DNA of 64,000 bases from Mastigias papua. Taxonomy: Eukaryota > Cnidaria > Scyphozoa > Rhizostomeae > Mastigiidae. Made by a program: the position numbers and the translations under genes. The DNA lies in contig OZ025273.1 of the NCBI GenBank assembly GCA_964019165.1, positions 15,110,714 through 15,174,713 on the forward strand, read 5' to 3'. Within the stretch, counting starts at the first letter, position 1. Each line of letters begins with the position of its first letter. Under the pieces are notes generated by a model. That model was not told the DNA's origin. It was given only the letters and a program-made list of their open reading frames with translations, and made no database searches. Below, in pieces: positions 32,640 to 43,998 of the stretch.

Positions 32640-35130
32640 GCTTCTACAGGTGATACTAGAGTCACCAAATCATTAATAGATTACCTTTCTTCAAACAGAC
32701 CCAACAATTTCTGTAATGTATCTGTTGTAAAAATCGGAATTACAGACCACGATATGAAATACGGTATTAGGAAATTAAACGCCAGAGTTCATGTCAGAAA
32801 CGTGAAATTTAAGACAAAGTCGCGCAGTTTGAAAAATTATGACCGAGACTCTTTCCTTAGTGACTTGCGTAGTATTGACTGGGAGATGGTTACGTCACGT
32901 GCATCGGAAGAGCCTAATAAGATGGCTAGCAGTTTCTACGATCTCTTTCTCGCTGTCTTGGATGTGCATGCCCCGTTGAAAAGAAGGACCAGTAAGGCGA
33001 GACATGCACATGCACCTTGGATTTCTCCAAACATCAAAAATTTGATGTGCGAGAGAGACCGTATTAAGAGAAAAGCTGAAAGAGATCCGGCACTGTGGCC
33101 AGGATATTAGCAGCTTCGAAACAGAGTAACTTCTCAACTCAAAGAAGCTGCTGTATCATACTACAGTAACATGATAGATGACAATTCAAATAATCTGAAG
33201 GGAATGTGGAAAATAATAAATAAGATATTAGACAAACGTTCAAATTATAGTCCACCTTTGTTAATTATCCATGAAGGTCAACGTGTTGAGAAGCCTGCTG
33301 AAATTGCAGAGGCCTTTAACAGGCATTTTACTTCCATAGGCCCAAAACTAGCCGAAAATATTGAAACCAAAGATTGCGATGACCCTCTGAAGTACCTACC
33401 CAGCGAGGGACTGCCATTTGAAACTAGTTTTGATTTCCAAAGGGTTGATCCTAAAATAATCGAAAATGAGATCAATAAGTTGAAATGCTCTAAAGCTGCA
33501 GGGCACGATAAGATCCCAGTTAAACTAGTGAAAGACGCTGCTGATATCTTATCTAAGCCACTAGCAGCTATTTTCAATTCCTCTCTTGAAAGCGGTGTTT
33601 TCCCGAACATATGGAAAATAGCCAGGTTAACATCAGTCTTTAAGACCGGATCGACAACTGATTTGAACAACTACCGGCCAATATCCATACTCTCGGTATT
33701 CTCCAAGCTAAACGAGAAAATTGCACATGACCAATTCTCCACGTTTCTGAAGGAAAAACGCATGCTTTCAAAATGCCAGCATGCTTTTCGGAAGCTGCAC
33801 AACACGTTGACCTCCCTACTTAATGTCACTGACTCATGGTTTTTAAATGCCGATAAACGAAAGATAACTATTAGCATCTTCCTAGACCTACAAATGCATT
33901 TGATAACGTGGATCACAAAATTCTGCTCTCTAAGTTATCAAAGTATGGGATAAGAGGAAGCCCTCATCAATGGTTCACATCATACCTAACTGATAGGATA
34001 CAATACTGTCAAATCAGTGGTTCCAGTTCACAACAATAAAAGGTTCAGTGTGGCATTCCCCAGGGTTCGTGCCTTGGGCCCCTCCTTTTCATCCTATACG
34101 TAAATGACTTTGAGCGATGCTTACAGAAAAGCTCAACAAATGTGTATGCCGACGACACTAGCATAACATGCTCTGCAAAAGACATTGAGGAACTCTGCAA
34201 TGACCTAAAAACTGAGGGTAAGAACATTGCAGAGTGGATGCGGCAAAATAAGCTTAGTCTGAACACCAATAAAACTGAATATATGGTCATAGGTAAAAAA
34301 AGACGAGTTAACCATATCCAGGAGGAGATAAACGTCGAAATAAGTTGAGAAAATATCCAACGAGTCCATGAAGTAAAATATCTAGGAGTCACTATCGACG
34401 AAAACCTATCTTGGAACAAGCAGTATAAGAAACTTAAGTGGAAACTCAAAAGTGGTCTTTATTCATTGAGAAAACTTAAAAACATAATTCCACAATCGAA
34501 ATTGGACCAAGTTTACAGGGCACTTTTCGAGAGCCATCTAAGATATGGTGATGAATTATGGGGAAGTCTGTCCACTACAAAGCTTGAACATCTTCAGCGT
34601 CTTCAAGACAGGGCTCGAACATTAATTGAAAGGGCAAAATTTGAGGACGGTTGGATCTGTAAATGGCTTTCAGTTTCGAACCTAATCAAATATGACAGGG
34701 GCATAATGACATATAAAATGGTGAATGGTCTTTGCCCTGTTAGCCTTAGAGGTCGATTTATCACTAGGTCAGAGATATCTCGTTATTAAACAAGGAATCA
34801 GCTTGATATTGACATCCCTAGGCAAAATTTGGAATTCACAAAGGGACGTTTCTTTCACTCTGGTGCCAGAACATAGAATGAGATTCCAATAAACATAAGA
34901 ATGTGCCCCACAATTTCCATGTTTAAAAGAAACTTGAAGGGATTCCTACAAAGTTAATAAATTCAAAAAAAAAACAAAGAAAACCACGGTCCCTAGGTAG
35001 AACAGCTACATCCTCGTTTTGAATAAAGTTAATTTGTAGTAGAAGTATTGTTATTTATTATTTTATGTTATTTATAATATAGCTGATAGGGATTTGTGTA
35101 TAAATATTTTGAAATGAAATGAACAATGAA
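32640..35130 (+). mobile_element. CR1/L2-type LINE inserted in Gypsy A, plus strand
   Basis: The plus strand encodes an endonuclease end (TKSLIDYLSSNRP, GITDHDMKYGIRKLN; 32650-32800), the linker (PWISPNIKNLMCERDRIKRK), and the RT (NKLKCSKAAGHDKIPVKLVK, NNYRPISILSVFSK, SGIPQGSCLGP near 34045, VYADDTSITC near 34142) followed by the C-terminal NIIPQSKLDQVYRALFESHL and PVSLRGRF up to 34788. Frame changes occur near 33110, 33890, 34350 and 34440. The tail after 34960 is A-rich with gaaatgaaatg repeats. The Gypsy RT reads into it from both sides (HLTAFM up to 35131, GLYEW from 32639), which sets the borders to within a few bases. Confidence 0.8.
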
Positions 35131-35597
35131 AATGAGGTCATAAAAGCGGTAAGGTGACTGTGTTCCTCCTTGCTAAACTCCTGGTTGTACGCTTTGCCTT
35201 AATCGATGAGTGATAACTATTTATTCCAACGTACACTTTGCAATGTCTCTACAATCCTGGGAAGTGGGTGCCGACCTGTGATAGTCCTTCCATTTAACTG
35301 ACGATAGTCTACGCACAAACGAAGTTGCTCGTCTTCTTTTCTTACACAAACAACAGTACGCGAATAATTAGGGGCCAATTTTGTGACCCACTCCATATTT
35401 AATAGGTCCTCGATGTACTGCTTAAGTTCAGGGTAAAGGGGTTTTGAAATGGAGGTGTACGTTTTTTGAACGGATGTATTCTCCATAAGATTAAAAGGCA
35501 TTTGTAGTCCTTCTCCACATCTGGTATCTCCGTCATCTTTTGCAAAGGACTCAGCTTCTTCGATAAGCATAATTTTAGCTTGTTGTTTTTGATCCAT
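35131..35597 (-). pseudogene. Gypsy A: RT N-terminal half, minus strand
   Basis: The minus strand reads WVTKLAPNYSRTVVCVRKED, LCVDYRQLNGRTI and HPLPRIVETLQSVRW, and then, with stops, GKAYNQEFSKEEHSHLTAF. These are RT motifs 1-3 of Ty3/Gypsy elements. The frame breaks at about 35217 and homology stops at 35131 where the LINE begins. It should join with 31693-32639. Confidence 0.8.
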
Positions 35598-35617
35598 ATT
35601 TAATGTAATAAATCCAA

Positions 35618-37129
35618 TTGGCCAAAAAAACCACTAATTCCTTCTTTAGAATTCGTAAGAACTTAATTTTCATGAATTTTAGTATTCACATCAGAATGAG
35701 GTTCGATTGTAGATTCACTGACTTAATAGGTTCAACGCCACTTACTGGCTTACGCCTACTAATAGTGGCTGCATGCAGTGGCGTAGCCAATGGTCCTGCT
35801 GGTCATGCTGAGCAGGACCAAGAAATTGCAAATAAATTACTTTTGATGTCTAGCAATTCTTTTTTGACATTATTATTTATCTATCTCAAGTGAACGAGAC
35901 CGTAATTTGATAAAATTACTCGGTACAATGGTTCCAGTCCACTGCTGTGTGTTTCTCAGTACTCTAACTGAATCTCGTTTAGTTATGATGAGTATTATGA
36001 CAACGTCCTGCCTAACAATGATATCAGGACTGAAGTAACTAATCGTTATAGCTCTGCTTGTTCTGATTAGCCTATGGGAGAAGAAGCAATAGGAATGATG
36101 TACCTTAGTTTCTGCTCATCATGAATAGCAGGGCCTCATACCTATCATCATCATAACTTTGGTCTGTATGGTCTTTTTCATTTGAGTTTGCTATTAGGCA
36201 TGGTTGAAACTACGTACCGCTGGAATCCTTGTGAACAGGAGTTTACTATATAGCGGCCGCGGCACTACCTCGGCCATGTCAAAGAGTGATGCTGAAAACT
36301 AAGGACAGGGCCATCATGATGGCTGTTGCAATAAAGAGCACTAGCTTTACGATATAGTGAAGGTAAGTACGAGCTTTTTTGATGGCCATGCTTACTCTCT
36401 AGGCCTTGTACTTCTCATAGCGGAATGATAGCTGAGTATGCTAGTACACTTAGACTTCGGTTTGATTCCAAGTACCTGTAACCCAAGGCCCCGTTTAGAA
36501 TAGCAGCAAATTTGAAAGGAATTTGATTTACACGAGAGAATGAAAGACCTTTCTCACAAGTTGTTTTTCCAACAAAGCATATACTGTGTACAGCAAAGAG
36601 TCTTTGCAACACCGCAGATTTATGTTGTGTTTGTACGCAACAGAATGGTCTACTTTTTTATAACTAATATTTTTTATCTTATTGGTGAAGTGAGCGAGGA
36701 GTACTCTTATATATGAATTAGTGCACATTTTGCTGCCCAAATTCTTATCACTCGTTCAAGTATGAAGCAAGTACTAGCGAATGCCCCAGGGAGCAGATTA
36801 GTTGTCAATTTGGAATATAATGGAAAGACTTTAGGAAGTAAAATATGGATTGTAGGCAATTCTATATTATAATGGATGGGTCATTAACTACTTATGAGGA
36901 AGGTGGAAGATATTCTTCACTGTTTGGTGGGATTTTCATCCCTCTCTCAGATTTATGTAAAAATTGTGGTGCTCACTCCAAGATTTCGGAAGGAACTCCA
37001 TACTCCATCTATTAAAAGCTCTTTATTTGATCATCCACCTTCTGAGTGTGCAGAATTTTGGTCCTCCATCATAGATTTCATTTACCCCCTTTCCTGCAAG
37101 AATTACTAACCGGTCTCCCAAAGGAAACA
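35618..37129. other. Unassigned insertion or decayed sequence between Gypsy A protease and RT
   Basis: No coding region is recognised here, although Gypsy A should continue through it. The phrase gcagtggcgtagccaa at 35768 is of the kind found at ends of many DNA transposons. I cannot locate a matching inverted end. Confidence 0.35.
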
Positions 37130-37690
37130 AATTTATCATACTCCTCGCGGCGTATGCAAACATCCGCTGCAGATAGTACTGAAGCGATTAAAGGCATTTC
37201 CAGTTTTGGACGTGGCTCACTTTCAACAGGACTAGCGAAAGGGAGACAGCTACGTCACTGATTGCATGAGCAGTTGAGTTTGTATTGCAACTTTAAACTT
37301 GAACAACCGTCTCCTCTGTAGTGAGAAAAACTTTCCCCATTTCTAATCCTGGGGACCAAGGTTTCCTTCCGTCAGGAAGAAATATTACTTTAGTGCTGTT
37401 GCCTAAAATCTCTGCATTTCCCCTGTAAACTATGCTAATTTTCTTCTGATGACTGCAACGTTATCTGGAAAATCGGAGATCTTATAGTGGCTAACTCCTG
37501 TCTCTTATATTTTGAATTTTGCTTACAAAACTTCAGTCGTTTCCTTTGTTTGCTCAAATGCAACTTGAGATGCTCGGATTAACTTGTCTCTGTTTAACTG
37601 CGTAGATCTTATGATTTCCTCAATTGCGTTGTAGCCAATTATCAGATTAGCAATAGTACTGTCTCAAATATAAAATGGAACGTTCAAAAA
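37130..37690 (-). pseudogene. Gypsy A: protease to RT linker, minus strand
   Basis: The minus strand reads ANLIIGYNAIEEII (37665-37620), the flap-proximal IIG motif of Gypsy retropepsins, and after a frame change GNSTKVIFLPDGRKPWSPGL and KVFLTTEETVVQV (37450-37320), the linker that precedes RT. The protease DTG would lie further right, beyond 37690, where inverted repeats and the Penelope/DIRS composite interrupt it. Confidence 0.6.
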
Positions 37691-37696
37691 TACTAT

Positions 37697-37775
37697 TTAT
37701 TTTTCATGAGCTCGAGCCCAGTCCTCGAGATTCATGTGAGATCGAGCACCGCTGACCAAGCACGTCAATGTTTGT
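37697..37775 (-). repeat. Inverted arm bracketing the Penelope/DIRS composite, left
   Basis: Contains catgagctcgagcccag and, 20 bases on, gagcaccgctgaccaagc. Both recur inverted on the right side: ctgggctcgagctcatg at 40750 and gcttggtcagcggtgctc at 40972. The two blocks are in permuted order on the right. Confidence 0.6.
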
Positions 37776-38169
37776 GCCTTGAACAAGCATGGAAAACACG
37801 TTTTTTCTGGAAGCTCACAAATAAAGAAATCCTTTGGACATCTTGAACATCATCTCAGGGAAGTGAGCTTTACTTTTACATTCGTTTAGGTTAATTATAT
37901 TCCTATTCTCACAATTGGGCACGAAATATTGATGAAGATCATAATGACCGTCAATAGTTAATATCTTCTGTGGTAAGGGATGAAGTAAATGCTACTGACA
38001 GCCATAATCATGGGAACACTTCCCAATCTGATGATTTAGGTCCAATTTTTAATGGAGAAGAAACCTCCTTCGATAGGGTGAGAGGAAAAGCCCCTTATAA
38101 ATGGAGAAAAGTACTCAACAATATCAGAAACAACCCTGTTAAATCAGGAGATAACAGTGCCTCAGCTTG

Positions 38170-38700
38170 CTCTCACCCGGTTAACCAGGTGTCAGCTACA
38201 TCCAGCACTAAATTTTACAGTAGAGAAGGAGCAAAACAACTCTTTGAATTTTCTAGAAGTTTCGGTTGAGAAAGGGGGCACTGGATTTCTCACCAGCATT
38301 TACAGGAAAACCAACGTTTACTGGTCAATATATCCGTTTAAATTCCTTTAGCCCAAAAGCTAGAAAAATTAAACTTATAAAAACTTTAATTCATAGGGCA
38401 CTTATGATTTGCTCTAAAACCAAGTTAGATTCTGAGCTGGACACAATAAAACAGCTTTTAATTGACAATAGATATCCAGAAGATGTACTTGTTTCTTGCA
38501 TTGCGGACAAAACTAGCCAACATTTCATCAGAAAAACAGTTTGGTCCTGAAAAGTGCCCGGTCTACCTAAAGTTGCCCTGAATTGCAAATGTTTCTTCGA
38601 AATTTGAAAACCAAATGAAAAAAGCCATTACATCTTGCTTCTATGCTGTGAAGCCCAGTGAGGTTTATAACACTAGGGTCATGCTACCATCTGCTAAAAA
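38170..38700 (+). pseudogene. Penelope-like element fragment, copy 2
   Basis: In three frames: HPALNFTVEKEQNNSLNF, EKGGTGFLTSIYRK, TFTGQYIRLNSFSPKARK, HRALMICSKTKLDSELD, and NTRVMLPSAKKD near 38675. This is the end of the Penelope RT and the linker toward the GIY-YIG domain. It is a sister copy of 27605-28278 with high similarity over 38330-38690. The endonuclease is absent: the sequence switches at about 38700 to DIRS RNase H. Confidence 0.75.
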
Positions 38701-38702
38701 AG

Positions 38703-40425
38703 ATATGCTGATGCCAGCAAGATTGGCTGGGGTGCCACATTTGGGAAAACCAAAGCTGGGGGTCAATGGTCAGAGGAAGAAAGTGAACTGCACATACATG
38801 CTCTTGAACTCAAAGCAGTATTTTTTGGAATGGAATCTCTTGTTAGAGTGACAAACATCCATGTAAAAATACTCTCTGACAATACAACAACAGTCCATGC
38901 TATCAACAGAATGGGCACTTCTCATTCAAATATTTGCAATCAAGTAGCTAATGAAATATGGGATCTAGCCATATCTAAAGATATATGGATCTCAGCAACA
39001 CACTTGCCAGGCAAGTATAATGTTGAAGAGACAAAATTAGAATGGAAACTTTCAGAACAATGGTTTATTAAATTGTGCAGAGCACTTTCTTTCAAACCAG
39101 AATTAGACCTATTTCCAAGTCGTCTAAATTATCAATTGAAACTATTTGTTTCATACAGGCCTGATCCGGAGGCAATGGCAGTAAGTTCCTTTTTGGTGAA
39201 ATAGACAGATTTGAAATTTTATGCCTTTCCCCCTTTCAGTATTGTTTCAGAAACGTTACAAGAAGTGTACTTTGATAATGCTAAAGGAATTTTAATTGTG
39301 CCAGATTGGCCTAACCAGCCATGGTTCCCTTTTATAGCACAAATGCAGATATCAAAACCTTTTATTTTACCTCATAGCAAAGAGCTATTATACATTCCAA
39401 ACAAAACAAAGGAACTACATCCCATGTACAAGAAGCTTCAACTTCTGGGTTGTCACTTTTCCGCGAAACGTTAAAAAGAAAGGACTTATCCAATGCTGCC
39501 ATTGACATAATTTCAAACTCGTTAGCGGACGGAACTAGCAAACAGTATAAATTATACATAGACAAATGGATTCAGTATTGTAACCGAAATAGCATACCAT
39601 GTTTTAGAGCATCGATCGCACAGGGCATTGAGTTCCTCACAAAATTATACCATGATACCAAGGGAGGCTATTCAACCATAAACACTGCCAGGTCGGCGCT
39701 ATCGCTAATCTTAGAGCCTGTTGATGGTTATACTTTTGGAAAGCAGTAGTACAAAGATATACAAAGATAAGTACAAAGATACTAGTACAAAGATTTATAC
39801 GTAGAGTATCATCTCTTCCAAGATATAAATCGTGTTTTGACGCTGGCCAAGCATTACGATACATACAATCAACGAAACCAATAGACAAAATACCTTTGAA
39901 AGAGCCATCATTGAAATTAGTAATGCTTTACTGTTTGTTAACAGCACAAAGAGACCAGACACATGCAAAATTAACGGTAACGAATATGGAGTTAACTGCG
40001 TCTAAATGCACATTTTACGTATCACACTTATTAAAAACTTCTAAACCTGGAAATCATTTGCCACCATTAGAACTTATGAAGCATCCATTGAACATTAACC
40101 TGTGTCCGGTAGCGTTAACAAACCGATAAGAGGCCTCTATCCAGCTTTTCATAAGTTTCAAAGCTCCACACAAACCGGTAACCACACCAACTTTGTCAAG
40201 ATGGTGCAGAAAAGTTCTCAGGCTAGCGAATATCGATAATGATTTTAAATCGTATTCAACAAGATCAGCAGCTACTATTACAGCTTTAGCAGCTGGGGTT
40301 TTACCAAAAGAGATCAACAGAGCCGCAGGATGGACAAGTTCCAACGCTTTTGCAAGGTTTTACAAACGGCCTATTGCAGAAAACTTTGGTGAACAATTGC
40401 TTCTGAACAAGTTAAACACTCCATA
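38703..40425 (+). pseudogene. DIRS-type retrotransposon: RNase H and tyrosine recombinase
   Basis: Starting at 38706 the frame reads ADASKIGWGATFGKTKAGG (RNase H with its catalytic Asp), SDNTTTVHAINRMG, SATHLPGKYNVE and LDLFPSRLNYQLKLFVSYRP. Next, KRKDLSNAAIDIISNSLADG starts the recombinase core-binding part (39450-39749), then LTAQRDQTHAKL (first catalytic Arg), YSTRSAATITALAAG (the second box; Tyr in place of the His before xxR), AAGWTSS and ARFYKRPI (Tyr nucleophile), ending at 40425. DIRS elements integrate through this recombinase instead of an integrase. Gag, RT and methyltransferase parts are absent. Several stops and frame changes are present (39204, 39474, 39749, 40129). Confidence 0.85.
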
Positions 40426-40794
40426 GTAGAACAATTTATAGTCTTAATAATGTTTTGTTGAATAGTGGAAGACATAGTTTAGGGGTGTCTAGATTATAGA
40501 ATAAGAATTAGATTTTATAGCAAAAGCTAGGCAGGACCTGCCTGCTACTTCAAAACCAAACATGATCTCTATTCTGAACGATCAATGAATAATAGGATGA
40601 CATCCTCCGATCAATGTACTTCTACTGCCAGTGTATTGTTCATGAACTGCCATTAGCATTTAGTGTTTTGGTTATTTATAAAATCAATTATGTCAAAAAA
40701 GTAGAAGCCATCACGATTCTTGCTTTAACGTCTCACATAAATCTCGATTACTGGGCTCGAGCTCATGGAAAGTAATTGAAAAATTAAGCGAGCA
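40426..40794. other. Non-coding sequence after the DIRS recombinase
   Basis: No gene is seen. It contains at 40750 the inverted copy of part of the 37697 arm. Confidence 0.4.
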
Positions 40795-41060
40795 CCTAAC
40801 GGTGTGAAGATTGATTGAAGTTATTTTCCAGAGTCGAGCCAGTCCGAGAGTATTCAGATGCCCATCACTTCATAAGGTTGTGGTTATTCCCTTCCCAAAC
40901 ATGTAGTTGTAAGTTTTAGGTATAGATATTTTATTAGAATCGTTCTGGCTCAATCTTTAAAGTGTTGACGTGCTTGGTCAGCGGTGCTCTATCTCACCTG
41001 TATACTCTCAGACTGGCCCCTCTCTGGAAAATAATGTCAACCAATCTTCACACCGGTAGG
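40795..41060. repeat. Imperfect hairpin with 61-63 bp arms
   Basis: The left arm (40795-40857, cctaacggtgtgaagattg...) and right arm (41000-41060, complement cctaccggtgtgaagattg...) are inverted over their length with about 80-85 percent identity by eye. The loop holds the second inverted copy of the 37720 block (40968-40995). Confidence 0.65.
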
Positions 41061-41065
41061 ACACT

Positions 41066-41260
41066 TCAATCAAGACACTTCGTAAAGTGATTACCCGAAC
41101 CACAGATAAAACAGTGATAACAGCATAGCTGTAATGCTTTACTGCCACAATGTTTGCAAGCAGGGGGAGCCCTGGCTTGTTTTCCTCTGTAGGACTTTTG
41201 CCTTAAACTGCATTCACACTGGATACTTGCGATGCGGCACGTCACGTCGCTGTGCGTCAA
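41066..41260 (-). pseudogene. Gypsy-type gag zinc-knuckle fragment
   Basis: The minus strand ends with CFICGSGNHFTKC, a CCHC zinc knuckle (C-x2-C-x4-H-x4-C) as in the nucleocapsid part of LTR-retrotransposon gag, preceded by a basic region RQKSYRGKQARAPP. Orientation and position make it a likely 5' part of Gypsy A, whose protease piece lies at 37130-37690, but this link is inferred. Confidence 0.5.
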
Positions 41261-41394
41261 ATTCTTATATTTATATTTACATACATGAAACTCCTTCAGT
41301 TTTTAAATACAAAAATATAACCAAACGAATACAAAGAAACAAGTTTTAAACTGTTCTACCAGGAGGTCGTGTTTGGAACTAGTTCATGGATTGT

Positions 41395-42160
41395 TTAGTT
41401 TTTCAACAATTTCACTTTACTGGTCCAAGAGGTGTGTTTTCATTTTCTCTTTGAAGAAGAGAATAGGTTCCACATTTCTTGTATCGTTTGGGATATCGTC
41501 CCAGACCTTTGCACTGACATGCGGAAAACTCTTTTTCCAAATTTTCCAACCGTAGTTTGAGTACTTGCGGATCATTTATTCTGCGAGTTGCGTATTTTGA
41601 AATCTTGTTTCTTCTATCAAACTTTCCCTTAAGATTTTCTGGGAACATTTCCTTAAGAATCTTGTGTACCGTTATGCTTCTGTCATAGGTAAAAATCTTC
41701 TCAGCGTCTAGTCGTGCAGATGGTATCCGATCTTTAATAGGAGCAGATTCAATGAGGCGAAATACCCTGTCCTGTATTTTCTGCAAGGTACAGACCTTCT
41801 ATCCGGCAAATAGCCCCGTAACAAGTTTCCATATCTCAGGTGGCTCTCCACTGATGCTTTGCATACAAGAAACAATTTTGATTGTGGCAGTATTTCTATG
41901 AGCTTTCTGATCAAGTTGAGCCCACCTGTCAATTTCCCCTTAACTACTTTTTATTGTTCGTTCCAGGAGAAACTCTCGTCTATTGTTAGACCTGGATATT
42001 TTGTCTTATTTACTTCTTCTCATTTCATCTATGTCAATTTCAGTGTTACCAATTTAGGATATTTTACTTAATTGTTTGTCATTACAAATAAACATGTACT
42101 CGCACTTTGCTTCGATAAGACCTAGTTTACTTTGTCTTAGCCAGTCCATGATCCACCCCC
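41395..42160 (-). mobile_element. CR1/L2-type LINE, 3' end, minus strand
   Basis: From 42160 down the minus strand reads MDWLRQSKLGLIEAKCEYM, then TIDESFSWNE, KLTGGLNLIRKLIEILPQSK, ASVESHLRYGN, and in another frame KIQDRVFRLIESAPIKDRIP and ILKEMFPENLKGKFDRRNKI, ending KGLGRYPKRY near 41480. These are the segments following the RT core in CR1-like elements. The frame changes near 41780 and in 41940-42100. Confidence 0.75.
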
Positions 42161-42211
42161 CCCCCCCTCCCAACTCCTTATTGAATATGGTGTGTTCACA
42201 TACAATGCGTC

Positions 42212-42754
42212 ATGATCCGTTTTCGCAACATGCAATTCAAAATGGCGTCTCACAGTGAAAAGCTTGCTGCTTTAGCTTTGCAAAACCAGATAATCGCCGC
42301 TGTTTTGCTGCAGAGGAAGCAACGAAAACGTTCTGCTTCGGTTCGTAGATCGTGGAAGACTCGTCAGCAACAGGTACATTTTTCGAATTTAATTGCCGAG
42401 AGGAGATTGCAAGACCCTAAAATGCATTGTTGCTATTTTCAAATGCTGCCTGTAACATCTGATGATCTTCTTCACCTGACAGGACCATCATTAACCAAGG
42501 ATAGATCTCATTTTCGAGAACCGTAGTCACCTGGCTTGCGACTTGCAGGTATCGTGCTACCAGTGAGTCATAAGCATGAATTTATTTTTATTATCGACTA
42601 GGAAGATCAACTGTGTGCAGGATACTTGATGAATTGCTGAAGAAAATTTGGGTCACACCGATTCCCATTGACGTTGCATTTCCTAGTTCAACTGATGAAT
42701 TGGAGATCAAGGCTTTCCATTCAAGGATACCTTACAAAGGCCTAACCCCTCAGG
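42212..42754 (+). pseudogene. PIF/Harbinger transposase, N-terminal part
   Basis: ATG 42242 reads MASHSEKLAALALQNQIIAA, then RSASVRRSWKTRQQ, CCYFQMLPVTSDDLLHLTGP and DRSHFREP to a stop at 42524; other frames continue STVCRILDELLKKIW and, up to the Gypsy junction, GYLTKA. The first part is the N-terminal helical region of Harbinger/HARBI1-like transposases. The central catalytic DDE region is missing, so the source copy was already internally deleted. The C-terminal part resumes after the Gypsy element at 51619. Confidence 0.8.
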
Positions 42755-43029
42755 TGTAATATGTTATTTCCCCAGTATGATTGTGAAATCTGTCAGTGTA
42801 CTCATATTGTCATTGTGTATATGGCGTTGACTGTGTTGTATTATTTGTACACTGTTGGTATCTGTTTATTGTCTGATGTGTTGATTAGTACACTGTGTGT
42901 CGAGTAATGTAACCTATGTTGAGTTAGATTTTAGTTCAGTTGTGATTCGGACATGAAGAAGTAAGAACGCAAACTCGTCTCTATCTGTGTACATTCTGCA
43001 CTGCAAATCTGTGTACGTTCTGCACTACA
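42755..43029 (+). repeat. Gypsy B 5' LTR
   Basis: This 275-bp repeat, TGTAATATG...GCACTACA, is nearly identical to 51344-51618 (I see differences such as cgg/agg near the middle and aacg/aatg). The 4 bases CAGG precede it (42751-42754) and follow the 3' LTR (51619-51622), the target-site duplication. AATTTGGTGACAGGAG, the likely primer-binding site, follows. Confidence 0.95.
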
Positions 43030-43547
43030 AATTTGGTGACAGGAGTAAAAGGTATTACATTTTATGCCGCGGTGGAGGGTGATTCACGATGTGCGAGAGG
43101 AAAGATTATTCGTTAAGTACTGTTTGCACCCTTTTTGACTTTTGACTTTGTTACAAATAAAAGTGCTATATGCTGAAAATACAGTGACTACTAGCTCCGT
43201 TTGGTTTTTTTGTACATCTGAGTTGATATATGCTGCTGTCACTCCTACTAATCATATACAACGCCCAGTTCAGAAGGTCCGCCAAGACGTTCGTTTATTG
43301 TAGCAGTTTAGAGTTTGCTGGCCATAGGGTGGTTGCAGCTGAAGAGCTAAGAAGAAGCCTTCGTTAGGACTTATTTTTAATTTTGCAAAGATACTACCCA
43401 ACTGGAAACACTGTACAGCGTTGTTGGCACCTTGTTTTCCAGTCAGTCTTCGGACCCTAGTATTCTTTGACCATTTTATTTCATGTCTTACTTGGACTCA
43501 ATGAACTCTTCATCGTTGTATTATAATTAGTTTAAAGGGAGGGATGG
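43030..43547 (+). other. Leader and unassigned Gypsy B sequence between two different LTRs
   Basis: Begins with the primer-binding-like AATTTGGTGACAGG and ends with a purine-rich AAAGGGAGGGATGG just before the second LTR, like a polypurine tract. No frame of note. Confidence 0.5.
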
Positions 43548-43965
43548 TGTAACATATTGGTGTTCTATGTCTTAGATTAATGTGTGTTTTATGTCGTGTC
43601 GCTTTACTTTTGATGTTGCGTTTTGGAATGGCGTATTTGTGTTAATTCCTGTTATGTATGTAACTCGCTTGTAGTGTCAGTATCACTCTTCCCTGGCGAT
43701 GTGTTTGTCCCTGTCAACATGTATTGTGCTTTGACGTAACGAATGTTGTATAGTGCTTACGATTATATCATGTATGTTTTAGTATTTGATTCAGTCAGTT
43801 AATCAGTTCAGTTCAGTCTTACGGTTATAAAGAAAAGAGCACACGCGCATAGGAGTTTCTCTGTGTTGTTTCTAACTTAGGCCTAGGCCTATGGCCTAGG
43901 CTTAAAGGCTTAAAGACTAAAGACCAATCACCGGCCACCAGAAGTGAGACCCCAGTTACGTTACA
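43548..43965 (+). repeat. Second, different LTR inside Gypsy B
   Basis: The 418-bp segment starts TGTAACATATTGG and ends GTTACGTTACA, and is preceded by a polypurine-like tract and followed by AATTTGGTAACAGGA, a primer-binding-like site nearly the same as that of the outer LTR. Its body is unrelated by eye to the outer LTR. I find no second copy of it in the window. Confidence 0.6.
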
Positions 43966-43998
43966 AATTTGGTAACAGGATTTTCCTTCGCTCTCGCC

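Noticed and set aside
42148..42170. C-run ccccccccccctccc as a regulatory or structural site
   Set aside because: A low-complexity run of about 11 C without further context; may be a sequencing-sensitive homopolymer.
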